DNA of 64,000 nucleotides from positions 992,001 to 1,056,000 of the forward strand of contig NZ_CP014480.1 of NCBI RefSeq assembly GCF_001580365.1. The letters are read 5' to 3'. This document shows, in pieces, positions 36,368-49,304 of the stretch. Within the stretch, counting starts at the first letter, position 1. Each line of letters begins with the position of its first letter. The notes under the pieces are model-generated. The model saw only the letters and a program-made list of their open reading frames with translations. It did not search any database and was not told the DNA's origin. The translations under genes and the position numbers were made by a program. Origin of the DNA: Kocuria turfanensis. GTDB taxonomy: Bacteria; Actinomycetota; Actinomycetes; Actinomycetales; Micrococcaceae.

Positions 36368-37135
36368 TCAGCCGGCGTTCTCCGAGGCGCGGAACTGCTC
36401 GATGACCTCGTCGATGGGTCCGTCGCTGCGGACCCGGCCGTGCTCGATCCACACCCCGCGGTCGCAGACCTTGCGGACCACGTCGAAGTCGTGGCTGACC
36501 ACCAGGAGGGTCTTGCCCTCCTCCGAGAGCTCCCGGACCCGCCCCAGGCTCTTGCGCTGGAAGGGCTCGTCGCCGACCGAGAGGATCTCGTCGATGATGA
36601 AGATGTCCGGGTCGGTGAACACGGCCACGGCGAAGGCCAGGCGCAGGTACATGCCCGAGGAGTAGAACTTCACCTCGGTGTCGATGAACTGCTCGATCTC
36701 GGAGAAGGCGACGATCTGGTCGAACTTCCGGTCGATCTCCTCCTTCGTCATCCCGAGGATCGCGCCGTTGAGGTACACGTTGTCCCGGCCGGTGAGGTCC
36801 GGGTGGAAGCCGGCCCCCACCTCGATCAGCCCCGCCACGCGCCCGTTGACCTCCAGCGAGCCGCCGTCGGGGCTCATCACGCCGGAGACCAGCTTGAGGA
36901 ACGTGGACTTCCCGGAGCCGTTGAGCCCCACGAGGGCCACGCTCTCGCCCGGCCGGATGCTGAGGGTGAGGTCCTCCAGGGCGCGGAAGCGGTTGGAGAT
37001 GTCCTGGCGCCGGCCCCGCGCGAGCCACATCACCGTCTCCTTGAGGGAGCGGGCGTGGCGCAGCGAGAACTCCTTGGCCAGGTGCCGGGCGACCACGGCG
37101 GGCTCGGCCGGCGGGACGGTGCGGTCAGTGCTCAT
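36368..37135 (-). CDS. ABC transporter ATP-binding protein for polysaccharide export (Wzt/RfbE type)
   Basis: 255 residues. Walker A is GLNGSGKST, the signature is FYSSGMYLRLAFAVAVFTDP (SSGM in place of LSGGQ, typical of polysaccharide exporters), and Walker B is IFIIDEILSVGD. The C-terminus lacks the carbohydrate-binding extension of O-antigen Wzt proteins, so it resembles the mycobacterial Rv3781 and teichoic acid TagH short forms. With the permease 2 bases upstream it would flip a lipid-linked polymer or carrier across the membrane. Start ATG at 37135. Confidence 0.9.
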   Translation of the reverse strand: MSTDRTVPPAEPAVVARHLAKEFSLRHARSLKETVMWLARGRRQDISNRFRALEDLTLSIRPGESVALVGLNGSGKSTFLKLVSGVMSPDGGSLEVNGRVAGLIEVGAGFHPDLTGRDNVYLNGAILGMTKEEIDRKFDQIVAFSEIEQFIDTEVKFYSSGMYLRLAFAVAVFTDPDIFIIDEILSVGDEPFQRKSLGRVRELSEEGKTLLVVSHDFDVVRKVCDRGVWIEHGRVRSDGPIDEVIEQFRASENAG

Positions 37136-37137
37136 CG

Positions 37138-37997
37138 TCACAGCTCCTGCGCGAACCGGCCCTCGAGCCGGCGGAAGGTCAGGTCGCCCAGGAACATGAT
37201 CACCGCGACCACGACCAGCGCGGCGGGCGTCCACAGGGAGAACAGGTTCGGCGGCACCGCGTGGGCGCCGGGGCTGGTGGTCGGCAGCCAGAACGCCGCG
37301 TGGGAGAGCTCCACGGCCACGGTCAGCGGGTTGAGCATGAACCCGGCGAACCACACCGGGCCCAGCACGTCGCGCACCATCGTCCACGCGTAGAGCACCG
37401 GGGCGGACCAGGTGCTGACCATCACGATCAGGTCCACGAAGTTCTCGGCGTCGCGGAAGAAGACGTTCGCCGCGCCGAAGACCATGCCCAGCCCCGCCCC
37501 CAGCAGGCCCACGATGAGCAGCGCGGCGGGGACGGCCAGCAGGGAGATCCAGGTGGGCGACCAGCCCACGATCAGGCACGCCACGAGCATCACCACCAGC
37601 TGCGGGAGCAGGTGCACCCCGGCCACCCACACGGAGGCCACCGGGAACATCTGCCGCGGCAGGTAGATCTTCTTGATCAGGCTGGCGTTGGCCACGATGG
37701 AGCGGGCGGCGTTGCCGAAGGACTCCGAGAAGAAGTTGATCAGGATGATCCCGGAGAACAGGTAGACGGCGTAGTTCTCCATCCCCCGCTCCAGGCCCAG
37801 GAAGATGCCCAGCGCCACGTAGAAGACCACGAACTGGATGCCGGGCTTCACGTAGGACCACAGCAGCCCCAGGATCGTGCCGCGGTAGCGGATCTGCAGC
37901 TCCTTGTCGACCAGCAGCTTCAGCAGGTAGCGCTGCCGGAAGACCGCCGGCAGCCCCGTCCCGGGGGACGGCCTCCGGACGACCGTGGGCGCTGCCA

Positions 37998-37998
<1 letters not shown>
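37138..37998 (-). CDS. ABC-2 type polysaccharide export permease (Wzm/RfbD type)
   Basis: 286 residues; the ATG at 37998 shares one base with the stop of the galactofuranosyltransferase gene (TGATG). The family start YLLKLLVDKELQIRYRGTIL is present, and six membrane helices are predicted over about 45-275. The ABC-2 signature region includes SIVANASLIKKIYLPRQMFP. With the ATPase it forms the exporter. The mycobacterial equivalents flank glfT1 and act in arabinogalactan or galactan export, so a lipid-linked galactofuranan is the best substrate guess. Confidence 0.9.
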
Positions 37999-42467
<4,469 letters not shown>

Positions 42468-42577
42468 GGGGAGACCACCTGTTCGGAGCTTCTCGACGGG
42501 CAGGGACAAGGGCGGGGGGTCCGGAGGCCGGGCACGACGACGCCGGGCGCGGGCGCTCCCACTGTACTGGCCCGCTC

Positions 42578-42976
42578 CTACCGCACGGTGCGGCTCGTCC
42601 AGGCGAGCACCGCCGGGCGGAACAGCAGGAGGAGCACGACGACGGCCGGCGCCGCCAGGACCAGGCCGAGGACCCACTGGCCGGCCTGGAGCAGCGGGAG
42701 GGCGAGCACCAGCACGAACAGCTGGACCACCAGCGCCGCGGCCCGCGGCCAGCGGAAGCCGCGCCACAGGCCGCGGCCCACGTGCAGCAGCCACAGCGCG
42801 CCGCCGAGGAGCACCAGCACCAGGAAGACCGTCCCGCCCACGGTGAGGGGCTGCTCGAAGAGCAGGGTCCAGACCAGGCGCAGCCCGGCGACGGCCAGGG
42901 CCAGGGCCTCCAGCACCACGGTGCCGGCCAGCACGGCGATCTCGCGCGGGCGCACGTCCCGGGAGGGGGTGGACAT
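42578..42976 (-). CDS. Small hydrophobic membrane protein, unknown function
   Basis: 132 residues, start ATG at 42976 with GGAGAC upstream. Four predicted helices (about 13-35, 47-65, 77-97, 101-116) and short charged loops. No recognisable motif. It sits upstream of the family 4 glycosyltransferase on the same strand with a 110-base gap, so it may belong to the polysaccharide locus. A TATGGT at 43038-43033 (minus) is a possible -10. Confidence 0.7.
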   Translation of the reverse strand: MSTPSRDVRPREIAVLAGTVVLEALALAVAGLRLVWTLLFEQPLTVGGTVFLVLVLLGGALWLLHVGRGLWRGFRWPRAAALVVQLFVLVLALPLLQAGQWVLGLVLAAPAVVVLLLLFRPAVLAWTSRTVR

Positions 42977-43183
42977 GGTGACGGTCTCCTTCCGACCGGG
43001 CGGCGGGGCGCGGGCTGCCGCGCTCCCCCGCCACCATAGTGCGCCGGGCGGCGGCGGGGACGCCCGCGGGACGCCCGTCCGGGCCCGGCTGTGAGGAAGA
43101 CCTCACCGACACGGGTGTGACCGGCGCCCCAAACCCCTTGTCCCCCACCCCGCGGCGTGGGAAGGTGGACGACAGTTCTTCAC

Positions 43184-43207
43184 AAGGCCCGTGCGAGTGG
43201 GCCTTTT
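43184..43207 (+). terminator. Terminator-like hairpin in the whiB1 leader
   Basis: AAGGCCC, an 8-base loop, GGGCCTT, then TTC. The stem is 7 bp with a T-rich tail, 80-100 bases before the whiB1 ATG. It either ends an upstream transcript or acts as an attenuator. The remaining parts of 42977-43288 hold no gene; a GTGAGG-N4-CCTCAC dyad lies at 43091-43106. Confidence 0.5.
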
Positions 43208-43288
43208 CTCTTGTCCCGGACGCCCCTGCCGCAGGATCGTTCTGCCCTGTGCGCCGGGACCCGTCCTTGAAAGGAGCGATCGCTGACC

Positions 43289-43537
43289 ATGGATTGGCGT
43301 AGTCGCGCAGCATGCCTGGAGAAGGATCCCGAGCTGTTCTTCCCCGTGGGCAACACCGGACCTGCTCTGCTCCAGATCGAGGAGGCCAAGGCCGTGTGCC
43401 GCAGCTGCCCCGTGATGGACACCTGCCTCCAGTGGGCCCTCGAGTCCGGCCAGGACGCCGGGGTCTGGGGCGGGATGAGCGAGGACGAGCGGCGCGCCCT
43501 CAAGCGCCGCGCCGCCCGCGCCCGTCGCGCCTCCTGA
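43289..43537 (+). CDS. whiB1: WhiB-family iron-sulfur transcriptional regulator WhiB1
   Basis: 82 residues. The four cluster cysteines C9, C37, C40 and C46 are at the same positions as in mycobacterial WhiB1, and GVWGG (58-62) plus the basic ERRALKRRAARARRA tail form the DNA-contact region. The protein binds a 4Fe-4S cluster that reacts with nitric oxide and associates with the primary sigma factor. The ATG has GAAAGGAG about 12 bases upstream. Preceded by a terminator-like hairpin in the leader and followed by a strong bidirectional hairpin. Confidence 0.96.
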   Translation: MDWRSRAACLEKDPELFFPVGNTGPALLQIEEAKAVCRSCPVMDTCLQWALESGQDAGVWGGMSEDERRALKRRAARARRAS

Positions 43538-43572
43538 GGCACCCGCCCGGGACGAGGACGCCCGCGGCACCC

Positions 43573-43604
43573 GAGGACCGGGACCCCACGGGGTCCCGGT
43601 CCTC
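43573..43604. terminator. Bidirectional terminator between whiB1 and pdtaS-like gene
   Basis: Perfect 15-bp stem around a 2-base centre, 36 bases after whiB1 and just before the convergent kinase stop. Confidence 0.85.
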
Positions 43605-43609
43605 CGTCG

Positions 43610-45175
43610 TCAGGGGCCGGGCTGGTCGTCGAGACGGGCCCGCACCGTGACCTCGGTGCCGCCTCCCTGGCGCGGGGACCAGTGGATCGACCCGCCCAGC
43701 TCCCCGGCCACGAGGGTGCGCACGATCTGCATCCCCAGGCCCTCCCCCACGTCGGCCCGCCGGAACGCCCCCACGCCGGACTCCTCGATCACGGCGGCGC
43801 CCATGCCCGCCCCGTCGTCGCTCACCACGACCTCCAGCAGCTGGCCGGCGCCCTCCTCGTCGGGCACCCGGGAGGCCTCCAGGGTCACCGTCCCGGTCCG
43901 GCCGGCCAGTCCGTGCTCGACCGCGTTCGTGACCAGCTCGTTGATGACCAGGGCCAGGGGCGTGGCCAGGCGGGTCGGCAGCTCGCCGAACTCCCCGATG
44001 ATCCGCGTGCGCACCGACTGCTCCGGGGCGGCCACCTCCGCGGCGAGCCGGAACTGCCGCTCGATGAGCTCGTCGAAGTCCACGTTCTGCGAGAAGCCCT
44101 GCGAGAGCGTCTCGTGCACCATGGCGATCGTCGCCACGCGGCGCATCGCCTGCTCGAGCCCGTGCCGGGCCTCGTCGGTGGTCATCCGCCGGGCCTGCAG
44201 CCGCAGCAGCGCGGAGACCGTCTGCAGGTTGTTCTTGACCCGGTGGTGGATCTCCCGGACGGTCGCGTCCTTCGACACCAGCTCCAGGTCCCGGCGGCGC
44301 AGCTCGGTGACGTCGCGGCACAGCAGCACGGCGCCCAGCCGGCCCGACCGGTCGCGCAGGGGCACGGAGCGGAAGTTGACGCTCACCCGCGCGCCCTCCA
44401 CCTCGGTGCGCCAGGCGGTGCGCCCGCTGAGCACCGGGGCGAGCGTCTCGTCCGGTTCGACGCCGGGACCCAGCGCGGGCGGGACGACGTCCATGAGGCG
44501 CTTGCCGACCAGCTCTCCGTCGATCCCCAGCCGGCGCAGCGCGGACTCGGCGTTGGGCGAGACGTAGGCCACCCGGTCGTCGGCGTCGATCCGGATGGCC
44601 CCGTCCCCGACCCGCGGCGCGCCGCGGCGGGAGCCCGTGGGCGCCGAGAAGTCCGGCCACAGGCCCTCGTTGGCCATCCGCAGCAGCGCGTCCGCGGCCT
44701 CCCGGTAGACGACCTCCTGCAGGGAGGTCACCTGCCCGGACCGCCGCCCGGTGTGCACGGTCAGCAGGGCGAGGGTGCGGCCGTTGCGCACGAGCGGGAC
44801 GATCTTGACCTGGGCGCCCGTGGCCGGCCCGTCCCCGCCCGCGCGCAGCAGCTCGATCCGCCGCCCCACCCACGCCGCGCGCAGCGGCCCGGTGAGCTCC
44901 TCGGGCATCAGCTCCCCGACCATGTCCTGGTGGAAGACGGTGGGACCGGTCGCCGGGCGGACGTGGGCGAGGACGCGGAAGGGGCTGCCCGGGGCGGGCA
45001 TGCCCCGGCCGTTGCCGCTGCCGGCGGAGGGGATGTAGTCCGCCGGGAAGCTCAGCACGAGGTCGCCGAAGGCGAGGTCGGAGATGAGCTGCCAGTCCCC
45101 CACGAGCAGGTGCAGCCACTCGTAGTCGCCGGGACCGAAGTCCCCGCAGTTCCTCAGGGGTTCCGTGAACGCCAC
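43610..45175 (-). CDS. pdtaS: Sensor histidine kinase, PdtaS type
   Basis: 521 residues from a GTG at 45175. An N-terminal GAF-type domain (about 20-170) is followed by a PAS domain (about 190-285, RIDADDRVAYVSPNAESALR). A HisKA_2 dimerisation domain carries the phospho-acceptor in REIHHRVKNNLQTVSALLRL (near H310/H311). The HATPase domain has NELVTNAVEH, DDGAGMG and GLGMQIV. No membrane helix, so it is a soluble kinase, as in mycobacterial PdtaS, whose partner PdtaR is an ANTAR RNA-binding regulator. No partner gene is present here. Convergent with whiB1, as in many actinobacteria. Confidence 0.9.
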   Translation of the reverse strand: MAFTEPLRNCGDFGPGDYEWLHLLVGDWQLISDLAFGDLVLSFPADYIPSAGSGNGRGMPAPGSPFRVLAHVRPATGPTVFHQDMVGELMPEELTGPLRAAWVGRRIELLRAGGDGPATGAQVKIVPLVRNGRTLALLTVHTGRRSGQVTSLQEVVYREAADALLRMANEGLWPDFSAPTGSRRGAPRVGDGAIRIDADDRVAYVSPNAESALRRLGIDGELVGKRLMDVVPPALGPGVEPDETLAPVLSGRTAWRTEVEGARVSVNFRSVPLRDRSGRLGAVLLCRDVTELRRRDLELVSKDATVREIHHRVKNNLQTVSALLRLQARRMTTDEARHGLEQAMRRVATIAMVHETLSQGFSQNVDFDELIERQFRLAAEVAAPEQSVRTRIIGEFGELPTRLATPLALVINELVTNAVEHGLAGRTGTVTLEASRVPDEEGAGQLLEVVVSDDGAGMGAAVIEESGVGAFRRADVGEGLGMQIVRTLVAGELGGSIHWSPRQGGGTEVTVRARLDDQPGP

Positions 45176-45222
45176 TTCGCCTCCGGTCGTCGCGGGCGGG
45201 GAAACCGGACGGCCCCCCGGGA

Positions 45223-46596
45223 TCAGCGGCGCAACCAGGCCCCGATCCTGCCGCCCAGCCTAGTACCGCGCACCACCGGGTCCCCGCCGGCGTCCGCGCC
45301 CTCAGGCTCGGCGAGCACCCCGGCGGCGAGCCGGCGCAGCGCCGCCCGCCCGGGCGAGCCGGCCGCGGTCTCCGCCAGCACCGCGCCCGCCAGCAGCGCC
45401 TCGTCGAAGGTCTCCGGGTCCCACGGCACGAAGTGCTCCACGGCCGGTCCGGGGCCGAACCGGGCCCACGCATCGCGGACCCCCAGTTCCGGGGCCCGTC
45501 CCGCCGCGGAGCGGCGCAGCTTGTTGACCGTGACGACGAGCCGGGCGCCCGGCGCCGCCGCGGCGACGTCGGGCAGCCCCTTGACCAGCCGCGGGACGCC
45601 GATGGCGTCCGCCGCCCCCACGGCCACGACCACGTCGGCCCGCTCCAGCACCGTCAGCGCCGCCGCGTGCCGGCGGGGCGCCATCGTGTCCACGGTGAGC
45701 TCCTCGTCGGCCTCCAGCGCGAAGCCGCAGTCCACGACGGTCGTCCCGAACTCCTGGGCGCAGCGCTCCAGGACCGTCGCCACCGCTCCCGAGCGCAGCT
45801 CCGGCCACCGGTCCTGACGGGTGAGGCCGGTGAGCACTCGCACGGTCCGCCCCGCGACCGCCACGTCGGCCGCGGTCCGGCGCAGCGCGGGGCCGTCGAG
45901 CCGGCCCTGGTCGGCCAGGCGGCAGGCCTGGGCGAGCCCGGCGGCCTCGTCCAGCATCCCCAGGGCGGCGGCCACCGACGGCCCGTAGGTGTCGGCGTCG
46001 GCCAGCGCCGCGTCCTCGCCGAGCAGCGCGAGCTCCGCCGCGAGGTTGACCGCCACGGTCGTGCGGCCGGGGGCCCCGGTGGGCCCCCACACCGCCACGA
46101 TCCGCCCGGACCGGGGCGGGCCCGGCGGCTCCGCGCCGGGCGGGGCCGGTTCGGGCCCGGTGACCGACCCGTCGGCGGCCTCGCCGACGGCGGCCTGCCG
46201 CTGCGTCGTCTGCGCGGCGACGTCGGCGTAGCCGGCAACGCTCGGTGCGTCCGCCGCGGCGGACACCGCCTCCTCCACCAGGCGCGCGGCGTCGGCCGGA
46301 CCCGCTCGTTCCGGGACGACCACGGCGCCGAGCCCCGCGAGCCGGCGGTGGTCGTGTCCCTCGAGCACCAGCAGCACCGCTCCGCCGAGCCGGACCTGCT
46401 CGAGCAGGCTGGCGGTCAGCTCCTCGGCGCCCTCCGCGACCAGGGCGGCCCGGCCGAGTCCCGCCCGCGCCGCCGCCAGGAGCTCGGTGAGGTCCAGGCA
46501 GCGCCGGACCACCGTGACGGGCCCGTGCAGCCGCTCGATGCCGTCGACCAGGGGCCACGTGGAGATCCCGAGGGCCATGACCGGCAGTCCGGTCAC
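45223..46596 (-). CDS. CpaE/TadZ-like pilus-assembly ATPase with altered P-loop
   Basis: 457 residues from a GTG at 46596 (GTGA overlap with the SAF-domain gene). The N-terminal third (about 1-135) resembles the atypical receiver of CpaE, then a Gly/Pro-rich linker and a MinD/ParA-type domain (VWGPTGAPGRTTVAVNLAAE...). The deviant Walker A normally reads KGGxGKTT; here it is TGAPGRTT, so both signature lysines are replaced (the P-loop one by Arg). Later elements DADTYGPSVAAALG and VVVAVGAADAIGVPRLVKGL fit the family. Probably positions the Tad pilus machine or works as a scaffold. About 14 kb from the main tad operon. Confidence 0.75.
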   Translation of the reverse strand: MTGLPVMALGISTWPLVDGIERLHGPVTVVRRCLDLTELLAAARAGLGRAALVAEGAEELTASLLEQVRLGGAVLLVLEGHDHRRLAGLGAVVVPERAGPADAARLVEEAVSAAADAPSVAGYADVAAQTTQRQAAVGEAADGSVTGPEPAPPGAEPPGPPRSGRIVAVWGPTGAPGRTTVAVNLAAELALLGEDAALADADTYGPSVAAALGMLDEAAGLAQACRLADQGRLDGPALRRTAADVAVAGRTVRVLTGLTRQDRWPELRSGAVATVLERCAQEFGTTVVDCGFALEADEELTVDTMAPRRHAAALTVLERADVVVAVGAADAIGVPRLVKGLPDVAAAAPGARLVVTVNKLRRSAAGRAPELGVRDAWARFGPGPAVEHFVPWDPETFDEALLAGAVLAETAAGSPGRAALRRLAAGVLAEPEGADAGGDPVVRGTRLGGRIGAWLRR

Positions 46597-47246
46597 GGCG
46601 CGCCCGCCGGGTTCCACACGAGCGTGACCCGGGCGTCGTTGCCCAGGGCGTCCACGACGTCCTCCATCGGGCCGTCCTCGACGAGCACGTGCACCACCGT
46701 GCCGCGGCCCGCCCCCAGAGCGGTCTCCTCCGCGGAGACCGAGGCGATCTCCGCGGCGGGCAGCAGCAGGCGCGCGGACTCGTGGCCGCGGCCGGAGGGC
46801 TTCTGGGCCGCGACCCACACGTCGACGCGCGAGCCCGCAGCGGCGTCCTCGGGCAGCGGGTGCTCGACGGGCACCGCGACCGGCTTGCGATCGAGCCGGT
46901 CGGCGGTGCCGAGGGCGGCCCCCGGCAGCAGCTGGCCCTGAGGGATCCGCTGCGTCGCCACCGTGCCCGGGGCGGGGGCGGCGCCCGCCGGGACGTACAG
47001 GTCGGCGGCGTCCTGGAGGCGGACGTCCACGGCCACGACGTCGTCCTCGGTCACGGCCTGCCCGACCTCGAGGTCGCGAGCCGCGGCCAGAAAGGGGTCC
47101 GTGCGGTTGGTGGCCGTCACCACCGCGGTGACCCCGGCGACGGACAGCAGCACGAGCAGCAGCCCGGTGAGCAGCCGCGGATCCTTCCAGGTCGGCTTCC
47201 TGAACCGGGCCGACGCGGTGTCCGCGCCCCTGACCGTGCCGCTCAT
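46593..47246 (-). CDS. SAF-domain pilus-assembly protein (CpaB/RcpC-like)
   Basis: 217 residues, ATG at 47246. A basic cytoplasmic start, one membrane helix (LLTGLLLVLLSVAGVTAVVT, about 26-45) and a SAF domain (about 50-115, AARDLEVGQAVTEDDVVAVD, with VPAGAAPAPGTVATQRIPQG). The extracytoplasmic remainder ends with a short beta-rich domain. CpaB/RcpC proteins help guide Flp pilin across the envelope. It is cotranscribed with the CpaE-like gene and divergent from a small HTH gene. A CAGAAT at 47307-47302 is a possible -10. Confidence 0.8.
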   Translation of the reverse strand: MSGTVRGADTASARFRKPTWKDPRLLTGLLLVLLSVAGVTAVVTATNRTDPFLAAARDLEVGQAVTEDDVVAVDVRLQDAADLYVPAGAAPAPGTVATQRIPQGQLLPGAALGTADRLDRKPVAVPVEHPLPEDAAAGSRVDVWVAAQKPSGRGHESARLLLPAAEIASVSAEETALGAGRGTVVHVLVEDGPMEDVVDALGNDARVTLVWNPAGAP

Positions 47247-47337
47247 CGGCGACCGCCTTCCTCCTGCGTGGGCGGGCCGTGGCGCCGCGCTCGTCGCCCA
47301 CATTCTGCCCCTGCGGCACGACCACGGGAACAGCCCG

Positions 47338-47355
47338 GTGCACAACTGGGGACAG
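47338..47355. promoter_or_regulatory. Motif shared with the tadA upstream region
   Basis: GTGCACAACTGGGGACAG, about 100 bp before the cpaB-like start. CTGGGGACAG here and CTGTGGACAG at 31710-31719, about 120 bp before tadA, differ by one base, and both are preceded by ACAAC. It may be a common site for the two Tad operons. Confidence 0.4.
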
Positions 47356-47477
47356 GCCCGCACCCGCCCCGCAGGGGTTCCCGGGGCGGGGCGTCCTCCC
47401 GTGTGGACGGCCACCCGGCGACGGGCGTTCGGTGGCAGACTGGGACGGACGAGCAACGACGTGCGAGGAGGCGGAGC

Positions 47478-47693
47478 ATGGCGCAGCAGCGCTTCCTGAC
47501 CCTGGCCGACGTCGCCGAGATCCTCAACATCTCGGCCACGCAGGCGAGAGCCCTGGTGCGCAGCGGGGAGCTGCCGGCCATCCAGGTGGGCGGGCGCGGT
47601 CAGTGGCGGGTGGAGACGGCCAAGCTGGAGGAGTACATCGCGCGCGGCTACGAGCGCACCGCGGAGGCCGTGCGCTCCGGCTCCCTGGACTGA
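47478..47693 (+). CDS. Small helix-turn-helix DNA-binding protein (MerR/excisionase-like)
   Basis: 71 residues; the ATG at 47478 has GAGGAGGCGG about 5-14 bases upstream. A winged HTH spans about 5-55: FLTLADVAEILNISATQARA, LVRSGELPAIQVGGRGQWRV, then the EEYIARGYER helix. It looks like the MerR-like DNA-binding fold of excisionases and BldC, without any effector domain. It probably binds direct repeats as a string of monomers, as BldC does. It is divergent from the cpaB/cpaE pair. Targets could include that pair or the phased repeats before the LysM gene; both are guesses. Confidence 0.85.
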   Translation: MAQQRFLTLADVAEILNISATQARALVRSGELPAIQVGGRGQWRVETAKLEEYIARGYERTAEAVRSGSLD

Positions 47694-47727
47694 CCGGCGC
47701 CCGCGCGGTGCCGCTCCGGCGCGGCGC

Positions 47728-48291
47728 TCACGCTCCGGTGAGCGAGGAGACGCAGACCAGGGCCGAGAAGGGCACCGCCCGCGAGGCGGTCACGCTGCCC
47801 CGCCTGCGGTAGTCGTCGTCCGGGTGCAGGGCCAGGTCCACGAAGTCGGCGCCCACCCCGTCGATGGTCCCGTCGAGCTCCCCCAGGGCGCCGCCGCCGA
47901 CGAGCCGGATCCGCACCCGGGCCCGTCCCCGGGCGAGCGCCCGCAGCGCGTGGGCCAGCCCCAGGCGCACGGTCAGCACGTCCGTGGCCGGTTGCCAGCC
48001 CCGGCCCAGGGACTCCCACCACAGCACCGCGCCCAGCGGCACGAGGTGCTCAGCCCCCCGGTCCTCGAGAGCGACCCACCCGGCGCCCAGCGCCCGCACC
48101 CGCCCCTCGACCGGAACGGAGCCGGCCAGCAGCGCCCGCACCGGTTCGCCGCGCCGCCGGCGCAGGCGGTCCGCCAGCTGCACCCGCGCGTACTCGGCCC
48201 GGGCCTGCTCGGCGGCCTCCGCCTCGAGGGCCTGCTGGCCCGCAGCGGCCAGCTGGGCCTCCATGTCCGCGAACAGCTGCTCCCAGCGCAT
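47728..48291 (-). CDS. Conserved hypothetical protein of the secA-pdtaS neighbourhood
   Basis: 187 residues, start ATG at 48291. An N-terminal coiled stretch (EAQLAAAGQQALEAEAAEQA, about 10-45) is followed by a beta-rich domain with WVALEDRGAEHLVPLGAVLW and a C-terminal RIRLVGGGALGELDGTIDGV, which has the look of a small barrel. No membrane segment. Orthologue-like proteins sit near the same HTH and secA genes in other actinobacteria (from memory). Function unknown. Convergent with the HTH gene and divergent from the LysM gene. Confidence 0.7.
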   Translation of the reverse strand: MRWEQLFADMEAQLAAAGQQALEAEAAEQARAEYARVQLADRLRRRRGEPVRALLAGSVPVEGRVRALGAGWVALEDRGAEHLVPLGAVLWWESLGRGWQPATDVLTVRLGLAHALRALARGRARVRIRLVGGGALGELDGTIDGVGADFVDLALHPDDDYRRRGSVTASRAVPFSALVCVSSLTGA

Positions 48292-48440
48292 CCGGCCCTC
48301 CCTCCGGCGCCCGGCGCCTCCGGCCGGGCAGGCCCTCAACCTAGGACCGCCCCGCACGGCCGTCAAGCAGGTCCGTGTCCACCGCAGGACGCGGGGTCTT
48401 TACACCCGGCCGGTCACGGTGCTACCAATCTCCCATGACA

Positions 48441-48480
48441 CCAAAACGTGTCAAACGACATCAAACAGCATCAAAGACCA
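48441..48480 (+). repeat. Four 10-bp phased direct repeats upstream of the LysM gene
   Basis: TCAAA-type cores start at 48441 (ccaaa), 48451, 48461 and 48471, exactly 10 bp apart. The last three are each preceded by A/G-rich bases and share the form xCA-TCAAA. This is one face of the helix for four turns, typical of a protein that binds side by side. The tract is more A-rich than the surrounding GC-rich DNA and ends 30 bp before the gene. Confidence 0.7.
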
Positions 48481-48509
48481 GATTTCGGCGGGAACAGCGA
48501 GGGACGCGC

Positions 48510-49304
48510 ATGGGCACTACGGCAGGCTCCGCGTCCCGCGCCGTGACCGAGCTGTGGCCGGCCCTGCTGCTGCCCGCCCTCGGTCTGTCGCTCGCCGCCA
48601 GCGGCGCCGTCCTCCTCGGCGGGGCTCCGCCCGGGGACGAGCACCGCGGCGGGACACGCGGCGCCCCGTGGTCCGCCGCCACGGACCCCGAGCAGCTGAT
48701 CGGACTCGCGGCGGCCGGCCTCGGCTGCGCGGTGGTGGTGGCATGGGCGGTGGCCGCCGCCCTCGCCGTCCTGGCGGTGCTGGCCGGGCACCACCGGTGG
48801 GAGCGCCTGGGCCGGCTGTGCGGGCGCTGCTCCCCGGCGCTGCTGCGCCGGGTCGCCGCCACGGCCCTGGGGCTGCAGCTCGTCGCGACCCCGGGCGCGG
48901 TCGCCGACAAGACGCCCTCCCCCTTCTGGTCCGGCGGCACGGCGGTGCACGGGTCCTCCGGGTCCGCTCCGGACGGACCGCCGTCCGCCGGTGCGGCCGC
49001 CCCCGCACCGGCACACCCGGCACCGCTCCGTCCGCCCGCCGCGCCTTCGAGCGAGGAGGCGTCGCGGTCTCGGGGAGCGCACCCGACGCCGGCCGAGCGC
49101 ACGGTCGACGGCGTCGTCACCGTCCTGCGCGGCGACACCCTGTGGTCCCTCGCGGCGGCGCAGCTCGGCCCCGGGGCCTCGGCCGAGGACGTCGACCGCG
49201 CCTGGCCCGCCTGGTACGAGCTGAACCGGCGCGTCCTGGTGCACGGGCCTCATCTGCTGCTCCCCGGCCAGCGGCTCGTGGTGCCCGGCACCGGGGACCA
49301 CTGA
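48510..49304 (+). CDS. Membrane-anchored LysM domain protein
   Basis: 264 residues; the ATG at 48510 has GCGAGGGA 6-13 bases upstream. An ATG at 48435 in the same frame would add a basic leader but would place the phased repeats inside the gene, so the shorter form is favoured. Helices at about 14-34 and 65-95 and perhaps 112-132 make an integral N-terminal part. A Pro/Ala/Ser-rich linker precedes a LysM domain (about 205-262, VVTVLRGDTLWSLAAAQLGP, LLLPGQRLVVPG). LysM binds peptidoglycan or chitin-type glycans, so the protein likely tethers to the wall. Followed by 14-bp tandem repeats. Confidence 0.82.
   Translation: MGTTAGSASRAVTELWPALLLPALGLSLAASGAVLLGGAPPGDEHRGGTRGAPWSAATDPEQLIGLAAAGLGCAVVVAWAVAAALAVLAVLAGHHRWERLGRLCGRCSPALLRRVAATALGLQLVATPGAVADKTPSPFWSGGTAVHGSSGSAPDGPPSAGAAAPAPAHPAPLRPPAAPSSEEASRSRGAHPTPAERTVDGVVTVLRGDTLWSLAAAQLGPGASAEDVDRAWPAWYELNRRVLVHGPHLLLPGQRLVVPGTGDH

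Noticed and set aside
43091..43106. CRP-like dyad before whiB1
   Set aside because: GTGAGG-N4-CCTCAC has an 8-base gap between GTGA and TCAC, whereas CRP sites have 6. Kept only as an unassigned dyad.
48375..48509. Longer start for the LysM protein (GTG at 48375 or ATG at 48435)
   Set aside because: It would put the phased repeats inside the coding region and lacks a ribosome site; the ATG at 48510 has a good one. Not fully excluded.
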